Below, piece after piece: positions 16,552-25,237 of a stretch of 64,000 nucleotides of DNA (positions within the stretch are counted from its first letter, which is position 1; each line of letters starts with the position of its first letter). The stretch comes from JBDTSW01 sp963758845. Its GTDB lineage: Bacteria; Actinomycetota; Thermoleophilia; Solirubrobacterales; 70-9. The notes beneath the pieces were generated by a model, which saw only the letters and a list, made by a program, of their open reading frames with translations, was not told where the DNA came from and did no database searches. The position numbers and the translations under genes are program-made. The stretch lies in NCBI GenBank assembly GCA_963758845.1, contig CAVWWX010000002.1, positions 1,922,001 to 1,986,000 of the forward strand, written 5' to 3'.

Positions 16552-16959
16552 ATGTCGCAGAAGAATGTCGAGCTGGTGCGTCAAGGGTTCGAGGCCTTCA
16601 ATCGCGGCGACCGTGTGACCGTCACGCGCCTTCTCGCCCCGGATGTCAAGTGGCATTCGCTCGCGGGACCCATCCTCGGGGTAGGCACGCTGCGGGGCCG
16701 CGACGCGGTGCTCGAGTTCTTCTGGCGGGACCTCCCAGAGAGCATCGAGGGCTTTCGCGCCAGTCTGGAGGAGGTCACCGACCTCGGCAACGATCGGGTC
16801 CTGGTCGTGGCGCGGTACGAGGGGCACGGCCGAGGCAGCGACATCGAGGTCAACCAGCTAGTCGCCAGCGTCTACGAGATTCGGGATGGGATGGCGGCTT
16901 CCGTCCGCGACTACGAAAGCAGGGACGAAGCCCTCGAAGCGGCCGGGTTGCGCGAGTAG
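16552..16959 (+). CDS. NTF2-like (SnoaL-type) family protein
   Basis: 135-residue alpha+beta barrel protein. It starts MSQKNVELVRQGFEAFNRGD, the common opening of SnoaL-like proteins, with the cone-shaped core LLAPDVKWHS, LRGRDAVLEFF and the final VASVYEIRDGM. Family members act as isomerases, hydratases or ligand binders. No catalytic set is recognisable here. The 24 bases spanning its start (16540-16563) recur with two differences at 18401-18424, which marks the remains of a second copy. It is on the plus strand, 100 bases after the VOC gene. Confidence 0.75.
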   Translation: MSQKNVELVRQGFEAFNRGDRVTVTRLLAPDVKWHSLAGPILGVGTLRGRDAVLEFFWRDLPESIEGFRASLEEVTDLGNDRVLVVARYEGHGRGSDIEVNQLVASVYEIRDGMAASVRDYESRDEALEAAGLRE

Positions 16960-17059
16960 GAGGCAGATGTATCCGCTTTGGGCAAAAGCGCTACTTCGCA
17001 CGGGCACCGCCATCCGGCTCCGACCGTCACCGCAACGGCGGCTTTCGCAGCGGCTCTGA

Positions 17060-17617
17060 TCAGACCTCGACGGTGCGCATTCGCTGCGACCCGTCCCAAC
17101 TCTCGGCTGCGCTCCTCACCATGCCGAAGAAGCCGCGCAGGCCCTCATTGTCGGCATGGATCTCGAGGTCGAGCCCGAGGGAGCAGGAGGCGTCATGCAA
17201 GGTCGTGACAGCCCCACCGAACTCAGAGCGCAGGTACTCGGGCACTCCGCGCTCATCAAGCGAGCTCCTCAGGTCGGCTACCTCCTCTGGCGACACCACA
17301 TAGCCGAGATGGTGAACGCGGGGCCGCGGGGCCGCGAAGCGGTTCTCGACGCGCTCGGGCGCGAGGTCGATGGTTTGAACCAGTTCGATGGCCCCATCTC
17401 CGCAGTAGCCGAAGGCGGACTGGTGTATGAACTCCGCTGGCTCACCCCGGGAGCGGACGTTCTCCAGCGGCATGCGCTCGATGTGGAAGAACGGGCCGGC
17501 GCCGAGCTGGTCGACCAGGCGACCGACGGTCTCCTCGATGTCCTCGACGAGGTAGGCGAGATGGTGCGGTTCGCCGAGCCGTGTCTTGAACAGGTCCGCG
17601 GGCACTAGTCCTCCCAT
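17060..17617 (-). CDS. VOC family protein (methylmalonyl-CoA epimerase/glyoxalase-4-like)
   Basis: 185-residue VOC protein. The first unit begins GEPHHLAYLVEDIEETVGRL and the second begins PRVHHLGYVVSPEEV. Both carry an HH pair of the kind that supplies a metal ligand. FGYCGDGAIELVQ and SLGLDLEIHAD hold acidic residues at the expected end-of-strand ligand positions. This is the Glyoxalase_4 subgroup. The substrate is not assignable. It is convergent with the NTF2-like gene. Confidence 0.75.
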   Translation of the reverse strand: MGGLVPADLFKTRLGEPHHLAYLVEDIEETVGRLVDQLGAGPFFHIERMPLENVRSRGEPAEFIHQSAFGYCGDGAIELVQTIDLAPERVENRFAAPRPRVHHLGYVVSPEEVADLRSSLDERGVPEYLRSEFGGAVTTLHDASCSLGLDLEIHADNEGLRGFFGMVRSAAESWDGSQRMRTVEV

Positions 17618-17676
17618 CGGTCGTCGGAAGAGCCTTATCCGAATCCTCCTACAGACCTAACAGAATCGCCCCCGAG

Positions 17677-18294
17677 TCAGGGCGAGACGGCGGCGCCGAG
17701 CGAGTCGGCAGCGAGGAACTTGGGCGCGCCGTCCTCGTAGAACACATCGAGCTCGGTGATCTCGAACCCGGCGACGCGGAGCAGGTCAGGGATCTCGCGT
17801 GTCAGGTGACAGCCTCCGAAGACCCGCTTCTGGATCGGTTCGAGGCGATGCTGCCAGCGGCGCACCCCCTCGTCGGGCGCCAAGCCATGCTCGACGAACC
17901 GCAGCGTGCCGCCGGGCTTGAGCACACGCCGAATCTCGGCCAGCGCCTGCTCGATGTCCGGGATGGTGCACATCGTCCAGGTCGAGAGCGCGGTGTCGAA
18001 GCTGTCGTCCTCGAACGGCAGCGACTGCCCGTCGAGGCCCGATCGTTCGACCGGAACGCTCGATGCCCGCAGACGTTTGGCGGCTAGCTTCCAGCCGAGG
18101 TCGGCCGGCTCCACCGCCGCGACCCGCGTCACCGAGTTTGGGTAGAACGGAACGTTAAGGCCCGAGCCGAATCCGATCTCGACGACCTCGCCCTCGAGCT
18201 CGTCGCAGACGCGCTCTCGCAGCGGGGCGGCCGCCTTCATCCCGCAGGCGGCGTTGACGATCCGAGGCAGAATCTGATCGCCGTAGAAGCCCAT
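17677..18294 (-). CDS. Class I SAM-dependent methyltransferase
   Basis: 205-residue Rossmann-fold methyltransferase. SAM-binding motif I is VVEIGFGSGLNVPFY, the acidic end of strand 2 is AVEPAD, and motif III-like residues are FDTALSTWTMCTI. EIRRVLKPGGTLRFVEHG is the post-motif of the UbiE/METTL7 group. The small substrate cannot be deduced. It is 59 bases upstream of the VOC gene on the same strand and may be co-transcribed with it. Confidence 0.82.
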   Translation of the reverse strand: MGFYGDQILPRIVNAACGMKAAAPLRERVCDELEGEVVEIGFGSGLNVPFYPNSVTRVAAVEPADLGWKLAAKRLRASSVPVERSGLDGQSLPFEDDSFDTALSTWTMCTIPDIEQALAEIRRVLKPGGTLRFVEHGLAPDEGVRRWQHRLEPIQKRVFGGCHLTREIPDLLRVAGFEITELDVFYEDGAPKFLAADSLGAAVSP

Positions 18295-18400
18295 AGCGCC
18301 ACAGTCTCGCCGATCCGCGAGTGGGACCCGGTGCTGGCGGTGACTGCAGAGGGTGTTCCGCCTCCGATCAGGTGACCTGACGGCACTCCGCCAGGTAGCG

Positions 18401-18513
18401 ACTGCGCGGGCGATGTCGCAGAAGGACCGGTGTTTGCCTTCGGCACCCGCCGAGAGTCACCGGTTTCGACCGCTCAGCAGTCGGCGAGCGCGTCCGCGTA
18501 GAACCGTCGCCTG
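18401..18513 (+). pseudogene. Relic of the 5' end of an NTF2-like gene
   Basis: Positions 18401-18424 match the start region of the NTF2-like gene at 16540-16563 in 22 of 24 bases, including ATGTCGCAGAAG. After MSQK the frame shows no further similarity and stops after 33 codons. This looks like the front of a lost paralogue, or a recombination scar from a duplicated start region, in the 225-base gap between two minus-strand genes. Confidence 0.4.
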
Positions 18514-18519
18514 AGCAGA

Positions 18520-19641
18520 TTACGCCGAGCCTCGCTCCACCTCGGCCAGGAACGCGACCACGTCCTCCGCCAGGAGCTCCGGCTCCTCATGGGCGGCGAA
18601 GTGGCCGCCGCGGGGCATCTCGGTCCAGCGGCGGAGGTCTGGCATCAGGCGCTCGGCCCACTCACGCGGGGGACGGACGATCTCGGCCGGGAAGTCCGCC
18701 GCGGCGGCGGGCACGCGGATGGCCTCCCCCGGCCCCAGGCGCCAGCGGTTCCGTGCCTCGGCGGCGTAGAGGCGCATCGACGAGCCGATCGTCCCCGTGA
18801 CCCAGTAGATCGTCAGGAAGTCGCAGAGCGAGTCCCTGGAGAAACGAGTCTCGACGTCGCCGCGCGAGTCGCTCCAGTCCCGATACTTCTCCACCAGCCA
18901 CGCCGCCAGTCCCGCGGGCGAGTCCGTGAGGCCGACCGCCAGCGCGTCGGGCGCCCGGCCCTGCACGAACAGGTGATACCCCTCGCGGGTCCGCCAGCGC
19001 CTCCCGGTGTCGGCCCAGGCGATCTCGGCCTCGGACATCGGCGGCTCGTCCAGGCTGCCCGGGACGGGCAGGACGCCGACCGAGTTGACGTGAAGCGCCC
19101 CCACCGACTCGGGCGCAGCGAACGCCATCCGCGCCGCGATGATCGAGCCCCAGTCGCCACCCTGCACCGCGTAGCGCTCGTGGCCCAGGGCGGTCATCAG
19201 CTCGCGCATGCGATCAGCCACCCCGCTGACGTTGAGCGGCTCCGCCGGCGCCTCGGAGAAGGCGAAGCCGGGCAGCGAGGGCACCACCAGGTCGTGCCCG
19301 GCCTCTGACAGCAACGGGATCAGCGCCTCGAACTCGATCGGGGCCCCCGGCCAGCCGTGCAGTAGCAACACCGGCATGCCATCGCCCGCACCTTCGAATG
19401 CCCAGTGGTGGAGCCCATCCCAGGTCCTGTTGCCGAGCCGGTTGAGCCGCGCCTCGGTGGCGCGCCAGTCATATTCGGACTCCCAGTAGGCGCATAGGTC
19501 GCGCAGGTAGTCCACGTCGGCGCCCAGCTCCCAGCCAAGCGAGCCCGCCAGCTCGGGCCAGCGGGTCCGCCCGAGCCGGTCGCGGAGGTCGTCGAGCGCC
19601 TCGTCTGCGACCGCGATCTCGAAGGGCTGCGGCGTGGCCAC
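18520..19641 (-). CDS. Epoxide hydrolase (alpha/beta hydrolase with EHN domain)
   Basis: 373-residue protein with the N-terminal EHN domain (PFEIAVADEALDDLRDRLGR, WDGLHHW) seen in microsomal-type epoxide hydrolases, followed by an alpha/beta hydrolase fold. HGWPGAP is the oxyanion-hole motif, GGDWGS holds the nucleophilic Asp, and the final His is in PRGGHFAAHEEP. These enzymes open epoxides to diols through an ester intermediate. Substrate is unknown; a detoxification role is inferred. It lies five bases past the cinA stop region boundary on the same strand and closes the accessory block. Confidence 0.88.
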   Translation of the reverse strand: MATPQPFEIAVADEALDDLRDRLGRTRWPELAGSLGWELGADVDYLRDLCAYWESEYDWRATEARLNRLGNRTWDGLHHWAFEGAGDGMPVLLLHGWPGAPIEFEALIPLLSEAGHDLVVPSLPGFAFSEAPAEPLNVSGVADRMRELMTALGHERYAVQGGDWGSIIAARMAFAAPESVGALHVNSVGVLPVPGSLDEPPMSEAEIAWADTGRRWRTREGYHLFVQGRAPDALAVGLTDSPAGLAAWLVEKYRDWSDSRGDVETRFSRDSLCDFLTIYWVTGTIGSSMRLYAAEARNRWRLGPGEAIRVPAAAADFPAEIVRPPREWAERLMPDLRRWTEMPRGGHFAAHEEPELLAEDVVAFLAEVERGSA

Positions 19642-19646
19642 GGCGC

Positions 19647-20930
19647 TCAGATCGGGAAGTCCTCGCCCTTCAGGAGCCGCCGCAGCAGGTGCATCGCGAC
19701 GGTCGCCGTGCGGTCACGGATCTCGCCGCGGTCTCCCGGCAGCACGAGGTCGCGAGCGATCGTTGCCCCGGCGGTCGACTTGACGCACACGCACACGTAG
19801 CCCACCGGCTTCTCCTCGGTGCCGCCGTCGGGGCCTGCGATGCCGGTGATCCCAACCCCCAGGTCGGCGCCGAACCGGCCGAGCGCGCCATCGGCCATCG
19901 CCTCGGCGACCTCGGGCGACACCGCACCGTGGCGCTCGATCAGCTCGGAAGGGACATCGAGGAGCTCCGTCTTCGCCTCGTTCGAATAGGCGACCACGCC
20001 GCCCGCGACGTAGGCCGAGGCGCCCGGCGGGTCGGTCAGGCGGGCCGCCAGCAGCCCGGCAGTACACGACTCCCCCAGCCCGATCCGGTGCCCGTTCAGC
20101 AGAGATGCGACCTGCTCGTCCAGCGAGGAGCCGTCATCGGAGAACAGGAAGCGGCCGTGGCGATCGACGATCCCGGCCCTGAGCGCCGCGAGCGCCGCCT
20201 CGCTGCCGGGGCGATGGCGGATGTCGATGTGGAGCTCCGCGCGGCGCAGGCAGGTGGTGATCTCGAGCCCGGAGAGGTCTGTGTCGTCCTCGATCTCGCG
20301 CAGCGTCTTCGCGATCTCGGACTCGGGGATGCCGAACAGGCGCAGGGTCGTCAGCTCGAGCGGCTCGGCCCTGTCGAGCACCTCGCGGGCGGCGCCCGTG
20401 GCCACGGCCTTCGGCCACATGGACTTCAGCTCCCGAGGCGGCCCAGGCAGCACGATGACCGTGGGCCCGTCGTCCACGGGCACGACCAGGCCGGGCGCGG
20501 TACCGGCCGGGTCGATCGGGGTCGCCCCGCGGGGCACCATCGCCTGCTTTTGGTTCGCCACCCGCAGTGCCTCCGGGTCGAAGTTCATGCGCTTGGCGAA
20601 GCCGGCGAGGATCTCGGCGATCCGCTCCTCCATCTCCTCGTCCAGCTCGAGCTCGCGCCCGGCGAAGGCGCCGACCACCTCGGCCGTCAGGTCGTCGGCG
20701 GTCGGCCCCAGGCCTCCGCTCGTGATCACGAGGTCCACGCCCTGGTCGGCCATGAACCGAAGCGCCGCCTCCATGTCCTCGCGCCGGTCGCCGACCTGAA
20801 GGATGTGCGAGACCTCGACCCCCAGCCCGGCGAGCTGCTCGGACAGCCACGGGCTGTTGCGGTCGGTGATCGTCGCGTTGACGACCTCGGTCCCGGTCAC
20901 GACGATCCCGGCGCGGACGTTCACGGGCAT
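19647..20930 (-). CDS. cinA: CinA: competence/damage-inducible protein with nicotinamide-nucleotide amidohydrolase domain
   Basis: Two-domain protein of 427 residues. The N-terminal MoaB/MogA-like (COG1058) domain shows TGTEVVNATITDRNSPWL, TSGGLGPTADDLT and VIVLPGPPRELK. The C-terminal PncC amidase shows LGESCTAGLLAARL, SNEAKTELL and GVGITGIAGPDGG. The enzyme recycles NMN by deamidation. The ATG at 20930 overlaps the stop of the RodZ-like gene by ten bases. cinA next to recA is a classic pair; here an insertion of about 3.7 kb lies between them. Confidence 0.95.
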   Translation of the reverse strand: MPVNVRAGIVVTGTEVVNATITDRNSPWLSEQLAGLGVEVSHILQVGDRREDMEAALRFMADQGVDLVITSGGLGPTADDLTAEVVGAFAGRELELDEEMEERIAEILAGFAKRMNFDPEALRVANQKQAMVPRGATPIDPAGTAPGLVVPVDDGPTVIVLPGPPRELKSMWPKAVATGAAREVLDRAEPLELTTLRLFGIPESEIAKTLREIEDDTDLSGLEITTCLRRAELHIDIRHRPGSEAALAALRAGIVDRHGRFLFSDDGSSLDEQVASLLNGHRIGLGESCTAGLLAARLTDPPGASAYVAGGVVAYSNEAKTELLDVPSELIERHGAVSPEVAEAMADGALGRFGADLGVGITGIAGPDGGTEEKPVGYVCVCVKSTAGATIARDLVLPGDRGEIRDRTATVAMHLLRRLLKGEDFPI

Positions 20931-21745
20931 CCCTGCCCCGGCGGTTCGAGCGCTCGCGGCCGCGCGCCGGGTTCGATCGCGAACGCCGCCGCGCCCGACG
21001 TCTCGGGCAGCCGCGCGGCCTTGCCGTCCAGCGTCAGGTCGAACTGGCTGCGGTCGAACCCACTCGGAAAACGCAGCAGGAAGCGGGGCTGCTGGAAGTT
21101 CTCCTCGGTTCCGGCGGTCAGGACCTGACCGGCGATCAGCACGTTGTCCTCGGCGCCCACCAGGCACACCTGGACGTCGCTTCTGACGCTGAGGTGAAGC
21201 GCGACCGGGCCCTGCGCCTGGGCGGGCTTGTCGTCGTCCTTCCGTTGACCCTTCCCCTCGCCCTTGCCCTCCTTGGCCTTCCCCTGCGCGGCGGGGCGAA
21301 CGTCCTCCCCGCCGTCGTCGTCATCGCCCCCGATCACGCCGATGACAAGGAAGATGGCCGCTGCGATCGCCACCCCCGCCGCCACGAGCGCCAGCGGACT
21401 GAATCGGCTGGGCGGTCGGTCGGTCGGTCGCCGCCGGCCCTCCAGCACAGCATCGCCGACGCGCAGCGGGTGCCCCGGCTCGAGCAGGCTCTCGACCTGG
21501 CGCACGTACTCGTCCACAATCGCATCGGCGTCCAGGCCCAGGAGCTGGCTGTACGTGCGCAGGAAGCCCTTGGCGTAGGCGGGGCTGGGCAGCACATCCC
21601 AGTCCTCGGACTCGAGCGCCCGCAGGTACTTGGTGCGGATCTTGGTCCGGTCCTCGACGTCGCGCATCTCGATCCCCTGGCCGGTGCGGGCGCTCTTCAG
21701 CACCTCGCCGATCCGCATGCCGTCGTTCTCGCCGGGCCGGTCCAT
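20921..21745 (-). CDS. RodZ-like helix-turn-helix membrane protein
   Basis: 274 residues. An N-terminal HTH domain of the Xre/HTH_25 type (MRIGEVLKSARTGQGIEMRD and TKIRTKYLRALESEDWDVLP) is followed by a basic stretch and one transmembrane helix (ALVAAGVAIAAAIFLVIGVI). Then come an Asp/Gly/Lys-rich linker and an outer beta domain of the DUF4115 type that includes LHLSVRSDVQVCLVG. RodZ links MreB filaments to cell-wall synthesis in rods, though actinomycete homologues are little studied. A second ATG ten codons in (MRIGEVL) is an alternative start. It lies between ftsK and cinA with short spacing or overlap. Confidence 0.82.
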   Translation of the reverse strand: MDRPGENDGMRIGEVLKSARTGQGIEMRDVEDRTKIRTKYLRALESEDWDVLPSPAYAKGFLRTYSQLLGLDADAIVDEYVRQVESLLEPGHPLRVGDAVLEGRRRPTDRPPSRFSPLALVAAGVAIAAAIFLVIGVIGGDDDDGGEDVRPAAQGKAKEGKGEGKGQRKDDDKPAQAQGPVALHLSVRSDVQVCLVGAEDNVLIAGQVLTAGTEENFQQPRFLLRFPSGFDRSQFDLTLDGKAARLPETSGAAAFAIEPGARPRALEPPGQGCP

Positions 21746-21798
21746 GGCGCCGTATTCTCGCCGCCGCGGACGACGAGTGCGGTTAGCCCGCCAGGGGG

Positions 21799-24165
21799 CT
21801 AACCGCTGACGGGCTCGAGGTCGGTCTCGGTGTCGCCGGGCCCGGGCTCGTCGTTGCCGGTGGGCGCGGCGGGGCCGCCGTCGAGGATGCGCGGGAGGTC
21901 GGCCATCGAGACCAGGACCTGGCGCGGCTTCGAGCCCTCGTAGCCGGAGATGATCCCCCGGCGCTCGAGCATGTCGATCAGGCGCCCGGCGCGGGTGTAG
22001 CCGACCCGCAGGCGTCGTTGGATCATCGACACCGACGCGGTCTCGGACTCGACGACCACCCGTGCGGCGTCGGCCAGCAGGTCGTCCTCGTCCGGCGAGA
22101 ACTCGCCGTCGTCGCCGGGCGTGTTGCCATCGGCCTCGGGTCGCGCCTCGAGCAGTTCCACGTCGAACTCGGGCTCACCCTGGCGCGACCAGTGCCTGGC
22201 GATTCGCGCGATCTCGTCCTCCTTGACGAAGGCCCCCTGGATCCGCCCCATCTTCGAGGTCCCGACCGGGCGGAACAGCATGTCGCCCTGGCCCAGGAGG
22301 CTCTCGGCGCCGCCGGTGTCGAGGATCACCCGCGAGTCGACCTGGGAGGCGACGGCGAAGGCGATCCGTGAGGGGATGTTGACCTTGATCGTGCCGGTGA
22401 TGACGTCGGTGGACGGGCGCTGGGTGGCGAGGACGAGGTGGATGCCGACCGCGCGCGACTTCTGCGCCAGGCGGATGACCGAGTCCTCGACCTCGGCGGG
22501 CGCGACCATCATCAGGTCGGCCAGCTCGTCGATCACGCAGAGGATGTGCGGCAGCGGCGCCTCGCCCTTGCGGCGGCGAACCTTGTTGAGCTCGGGAAGG
22601 TTGCGGGCGCGCGCCTCGCTCATAACCTGGTAGCGGCTCTCCATCTCGCCGATCAGGTTGCCGAGCACGTTCGCCGCAAGGCGCGGGTTCGTGACCACCG
22701 GCGTCAGCAGGTGCGGCAGCTTCTCGTAGTGGTTGAGCTCGACCCGCTTGGGATCGACCAGCACCATCCGGACCTCGTTCGGCGAGGCGTGGAGCAGGAT
22801 CGAGCACAGCATCGCGTTGATGCAGCCCGACTTGCCGGCGCCGGTGGTGCCGGCGACGAGGACGTGGGGCATCGTCGCGAGGTCCGCCCACGACGCGTGG
22901 CCCGAGACATCCTTGCCCAGCCAGACCGCCAGAGCGGACGCGCCCTTCGGGCGGCCCTCGTAGATGTCGCCGAGGCGGACGATCCGGCGGCGGGCGTTCG
23001 GGACCTCGACCCCGACCGCCTTCTTGCCGGGGATCGGGGCGAGGATGCGGATGTCGGTCGAGGCGAGCGCGTAGGCCAGATCGTCCTTGAGCTGGGCGAT
23101 CTTGCCGACCTTGGTGCCGGGCGCGAGCTGGAGCTCGTAGCGGCTCACGTGCGGGCCCGAGACAACGCCCACCAGGCGCGCCTCGACCCCGAAGTGCCGC
23201 AGCGAGTCGAGCAGCGCCTTCGAGACCGCGTCGCGGTCGCGCGTGTCGGGCCCCTGGTCGCCCTTGCCCCGCTCCAGCACCTTCGGCTCCGGCAGCGCGT
23301 AGTCGATCTCGTCCGAGGTGGTGATGCCTTCGTTCTCGCGCCGATTGCCCATCGGCGTCTTCCCGTGGTCGGGCAGGTCCTCGACCAGCTCGGCGGACTC
23401 GTCGTCGCCGCCGTAGGCGAACTGCGAGGTGCCGGGCGCTTCGGCGACAGTGACCGCCTCGTCGTCCCAGGCGTCGTCGGGGTCGGCGGCCTCGTCGGCC
23501 TCGGCCTCGTCCGGCTCGTCGTCGGGGCGCGTGATCAGCGGCCCGGGCGCCTCGGGGCGGGTGATCTCGATCTCATCGCCCTCGGCGTCCCAGCCGCCGG
23601 CCGCCTCGGGCTGGCGCGACTCGCGCGCGGCCCGCACGCCGCCAGCCATGCCGCGGGTCGTTTCGTGTGCGCGCCGCGCGGCCGAGCCGGCGGTCGACAG
23701 CAGGCCGGCGATCGTCGCGCCGCTCAAGAGGAGTGCACCGCTGACGAACATCACGATCGCGGCGATGTGGGCGCCCAGGCGCTGGAAGAGCGTGGTCGTT
23801 GCCCAGTAGAGGCCCTCCCCCACGGCGCCGCCGTGCTCGGTGTAGAAGCGGGGCTCGAAGTAGTCGTGTCGCAGCGGCCGGTCGGGGCCCAGCCCGGCCG
23901 TCTCGGCGGCGAATGCCAGCAGCAGCGAAAGCAGGATCAGGATGCCGCCGGCGTTGACCGCGGCCGGCGCCTCGATGAACGGGCGCAGCATCAGCGACGC
24001 GCCCCACCCGACCAGGGCGAACGGCACCACGTAGGCGACCTGCCCCACGGCGTAGGTCAAGCCCGTCTGGGCCCAGCCGCCGACTCGGCCCCCGTCCCAG
24101 CCCCCGTAGAGGACGAAGCCCAGGTACATGCCCAGCGCGCACAGCGCCAGCCCGATCACGTCCAA
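21799..24165 (-). CDS. ftsK: DNA translocase FtsK/SpoIIIE
   Basis: ATP-driven translocase that pumps chromosome ends through the septum. There are four N-terminal transmembrane helices (DVIGLALCALGMYLGFVLYG onward), a linker rich in Asp/Glu/Pro, then alpha, beta and gamma domains. Walker A is in AGTTGAGKSGCINAM, Walker B in HILCVIDELADLMM, and the winged-helix gamma domain reads VSMIQRRLRVGYTRAGRLI, which would read KOPS-like sites. The TTG at 24165 gives 788 residues, but the frame stays open upstream to a stop at about 24342. That part encodes a basic SRRRKTSKRRPVRK stretch typical of FtsK starts. A CTG at 24330 with AAGGGA upstream would add 55 residues and may be the true start. Confidence 0.93.
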   Translation of the reverse strand: MDVIGLALCALGMYLGFVLYGGWDGGRVGGWAQTGLTYAVGQVAYVVPFALVGWGASLMLRPFIEAPAAVNAGGILILLSLLLAFAAETAGLGPDRPLRHDYFEPRFYTEHGGAVGEGLYWATTTLFQRLGAHIAAIVMFVSGALLLSGATIAGLLSTAGSAARRAHETTRGMAGGVRAARESRQPEAAGGWDAEGDEIEITRPEAPGPLITRPDDEPDEAEADEAADPDDAWDDEAVTVAEAPGTSQFAYGGDDESAELVEDLPDHGKTPMGNRRENEGITTSDEIDYALPEPKVLERGKGDQGPDTRDRDAVSKALLDSLRHFGVEARLVGVVSGPHVSRYELQLAPGTKVGKIAQLKDDLAYALASTDIRILAPIPGKKAVGVEVPNARRRIVRLGDIYEGRPKGASALAVWLGKDVSGHASWADLATMPHVLVAGTTGAGKSGCINAMLCSILLHASPNEVRMVLVDPKRVELNHYEKLPHLLTPVVTNPRLAANVLGNLIGEMESRYQVMSEARARNLPELNKVRRRKGEAPLPHILCVIDELADLMMVAPAEVEDSVIRLAQKSRAVGIHLVLATQRPSTDVITGTIKVNIPSRIAFAVASQVDSRVILDTGGAESLLGQGDMLFRPVGTSKMGRIQGAFVKEDEIARIARHWSRQGEPEFDVELLEARPEADGNTPGDDGEFSPDEDDLLADAARVVVESETASVSMIQRRLRVGYTRAGRLIDMLERRGIISGYEGSKPRQVLVSMADLPRILDGGPAAPTGNDEPGPGDTETDLEPVSG

Positions 24166-24523
24166 GTGGCGCTGCTCCAGGCGCCCGAACGCCTCGCGGG
24201 CACCCGCGCGGAGGTCGCGGGGCGCGCGGCGCTCAGGCGCCGCGCGCGAGCGCGACGCCGCGGAGGCGCCGCGGCGAGGTGACGCCTTGCGAACGGGTCG
24301 GCGCTTGGATGTCTTCCGTCTGCGGCTCAGGGCTTATGTCCCTTCGACGCCCGCCCGCTCTCCCCTTTCCGCGCGCCTACGCGCCGCCGGTCGACCGATG
24401 GTCGAGTTGCGTGCCACGGAGTGACGTTTTTTCGACCATCGCTTCGCCGCCGCGCCGCCACGCACGCATAAAGCCCGGCTAATTGTTCCCGGGTGCAGCG
24501 GTTTCTGGGACTACCCTCTAGGC
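24166..24523. other. 358-base region between ftsK and the response regulator
   Basis: The left 165 bases probably encode a basic N-terminal extension of FtsK on the minus strand (frame open to 24342). The remainder, 24343-24523, is the divergent control region of ftsK and the two-component operon. It is visibly richer in A and T around 24424-24490 than its surroundings, and ends in a TACCCT box just before the response-regulator ATG. No other gene is visible. Confidence 0.5.
24512..24517 (+). promoter_or_regulatory. Candidate -10 box (TACCCT) for a leaderless two-component transcript
   Basis: TACCCT fits the TANNNT pattern and ends six bases before the ATG at 24524. The first base of the start codon would be the transcription start. 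There is no Shine-Dalgarno sequence before the ATG, which agrees with a leaderless message. No good -35 is visible. Confidence 0.4.
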
Positions 24524-25237
24524 ATGCTGACGGCCGATGAGAACACCGGGCGCGTCCTCGTGGTCGAGGACGACGCCTCGATCGCCGACGTGCTGCGGCG
24601 GACGCTGCGCCAGGAGGGCCACGAGGTCCGCTCGGCCGGCGACGGCGTCGAGGCGCTGAAGGTCGCCGAGGACTTCGTGCCCGATCTCGTCGTGCTCGAC
24701 CTGGGACTGCCCAAGCTCGACGGCGTCGAGGTCCTGAAGCGGCTTCGCGCCGAGAGCGACGTGCCGATCCTGATCCTCACCGCCCGCACCGAGACCGACG
24801 ACCGCGTGGAGGGCCTCGACACCGGCGCCGACGACTACCTGGTGAAGCCGTTCGAGCGCAAGGAGCTGCTGGCCCGGATGCGCGCGCTGCTGCGCCGCCG
24901 GCCCCCGCGCGGAAGCGCGGCGCTCACCGTCGGCGACCTGCGACTGAATCCCGACAGCCGCGAGGTGGCCCGCGGCGATCGCCAGATCGAGCTGACCAAC
25001 CGCGAGTTCGAGCTGCTCGAGTTCCTGATGCGGAACGAGCGGCTGGTCGTCTCGCGCGAGCGCCTGCTCGAGGAAGTCTGGGGATACGACCCGCTCGCGA
25101 TGACGAACACCATCGACGTGTTCATCTCCAACCTCCGCCGCAAGCTGGAGGCCGGCGACGAGCCGCGCATCCTCCACACCAAGCGCGGCGCCGGCTACGT
25201 CGTCAAGGCCCCGCGCCCGGGCGATGAGCCCGGCTGA
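24524..25237 (+). CDS. OmpR/PhoB-family response regulator
   Basis: 237 residues. The receiver domain has the acidic pair in VVEDD, the phospho-acceptor Asp in LVVLDLGLPKLDG, the Thr in LILTART and the Lys in YLVKPFE. The C-terminal winged-helix domain shows LTNREFELLEFLM, VSRERLLEEVWGYD and IDVFISNLRRKLE with a HTKRGAGYV wing. Such proteins bind direct repeats spaced by about 11 bp. A set of exactly that form lies at 26664-26696, just past the operon. It overlaps the sensor kinase gene by 14 bases. Confidence 0.94.
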   Translation: MLTADENTGRVLVVEDDASIADVLRRTLRQEGHEVRSAGDGVEALKVAEDFVPDLVVLDLGLPKLDGVEVLKRLRAESDVPILILTARTETDDRVEGLDTGADDYLVKPFERKELLARMRALLRRRPPRGSAALTVGDLRLNPDSREVARGDRQIELTNREFELLEFLMRNERLVVSRERLLEEVWGYDPLAMTNTIDVFISNLRRKLEAGDEPRILHTKRGAGYVVKAPRPGDEPG

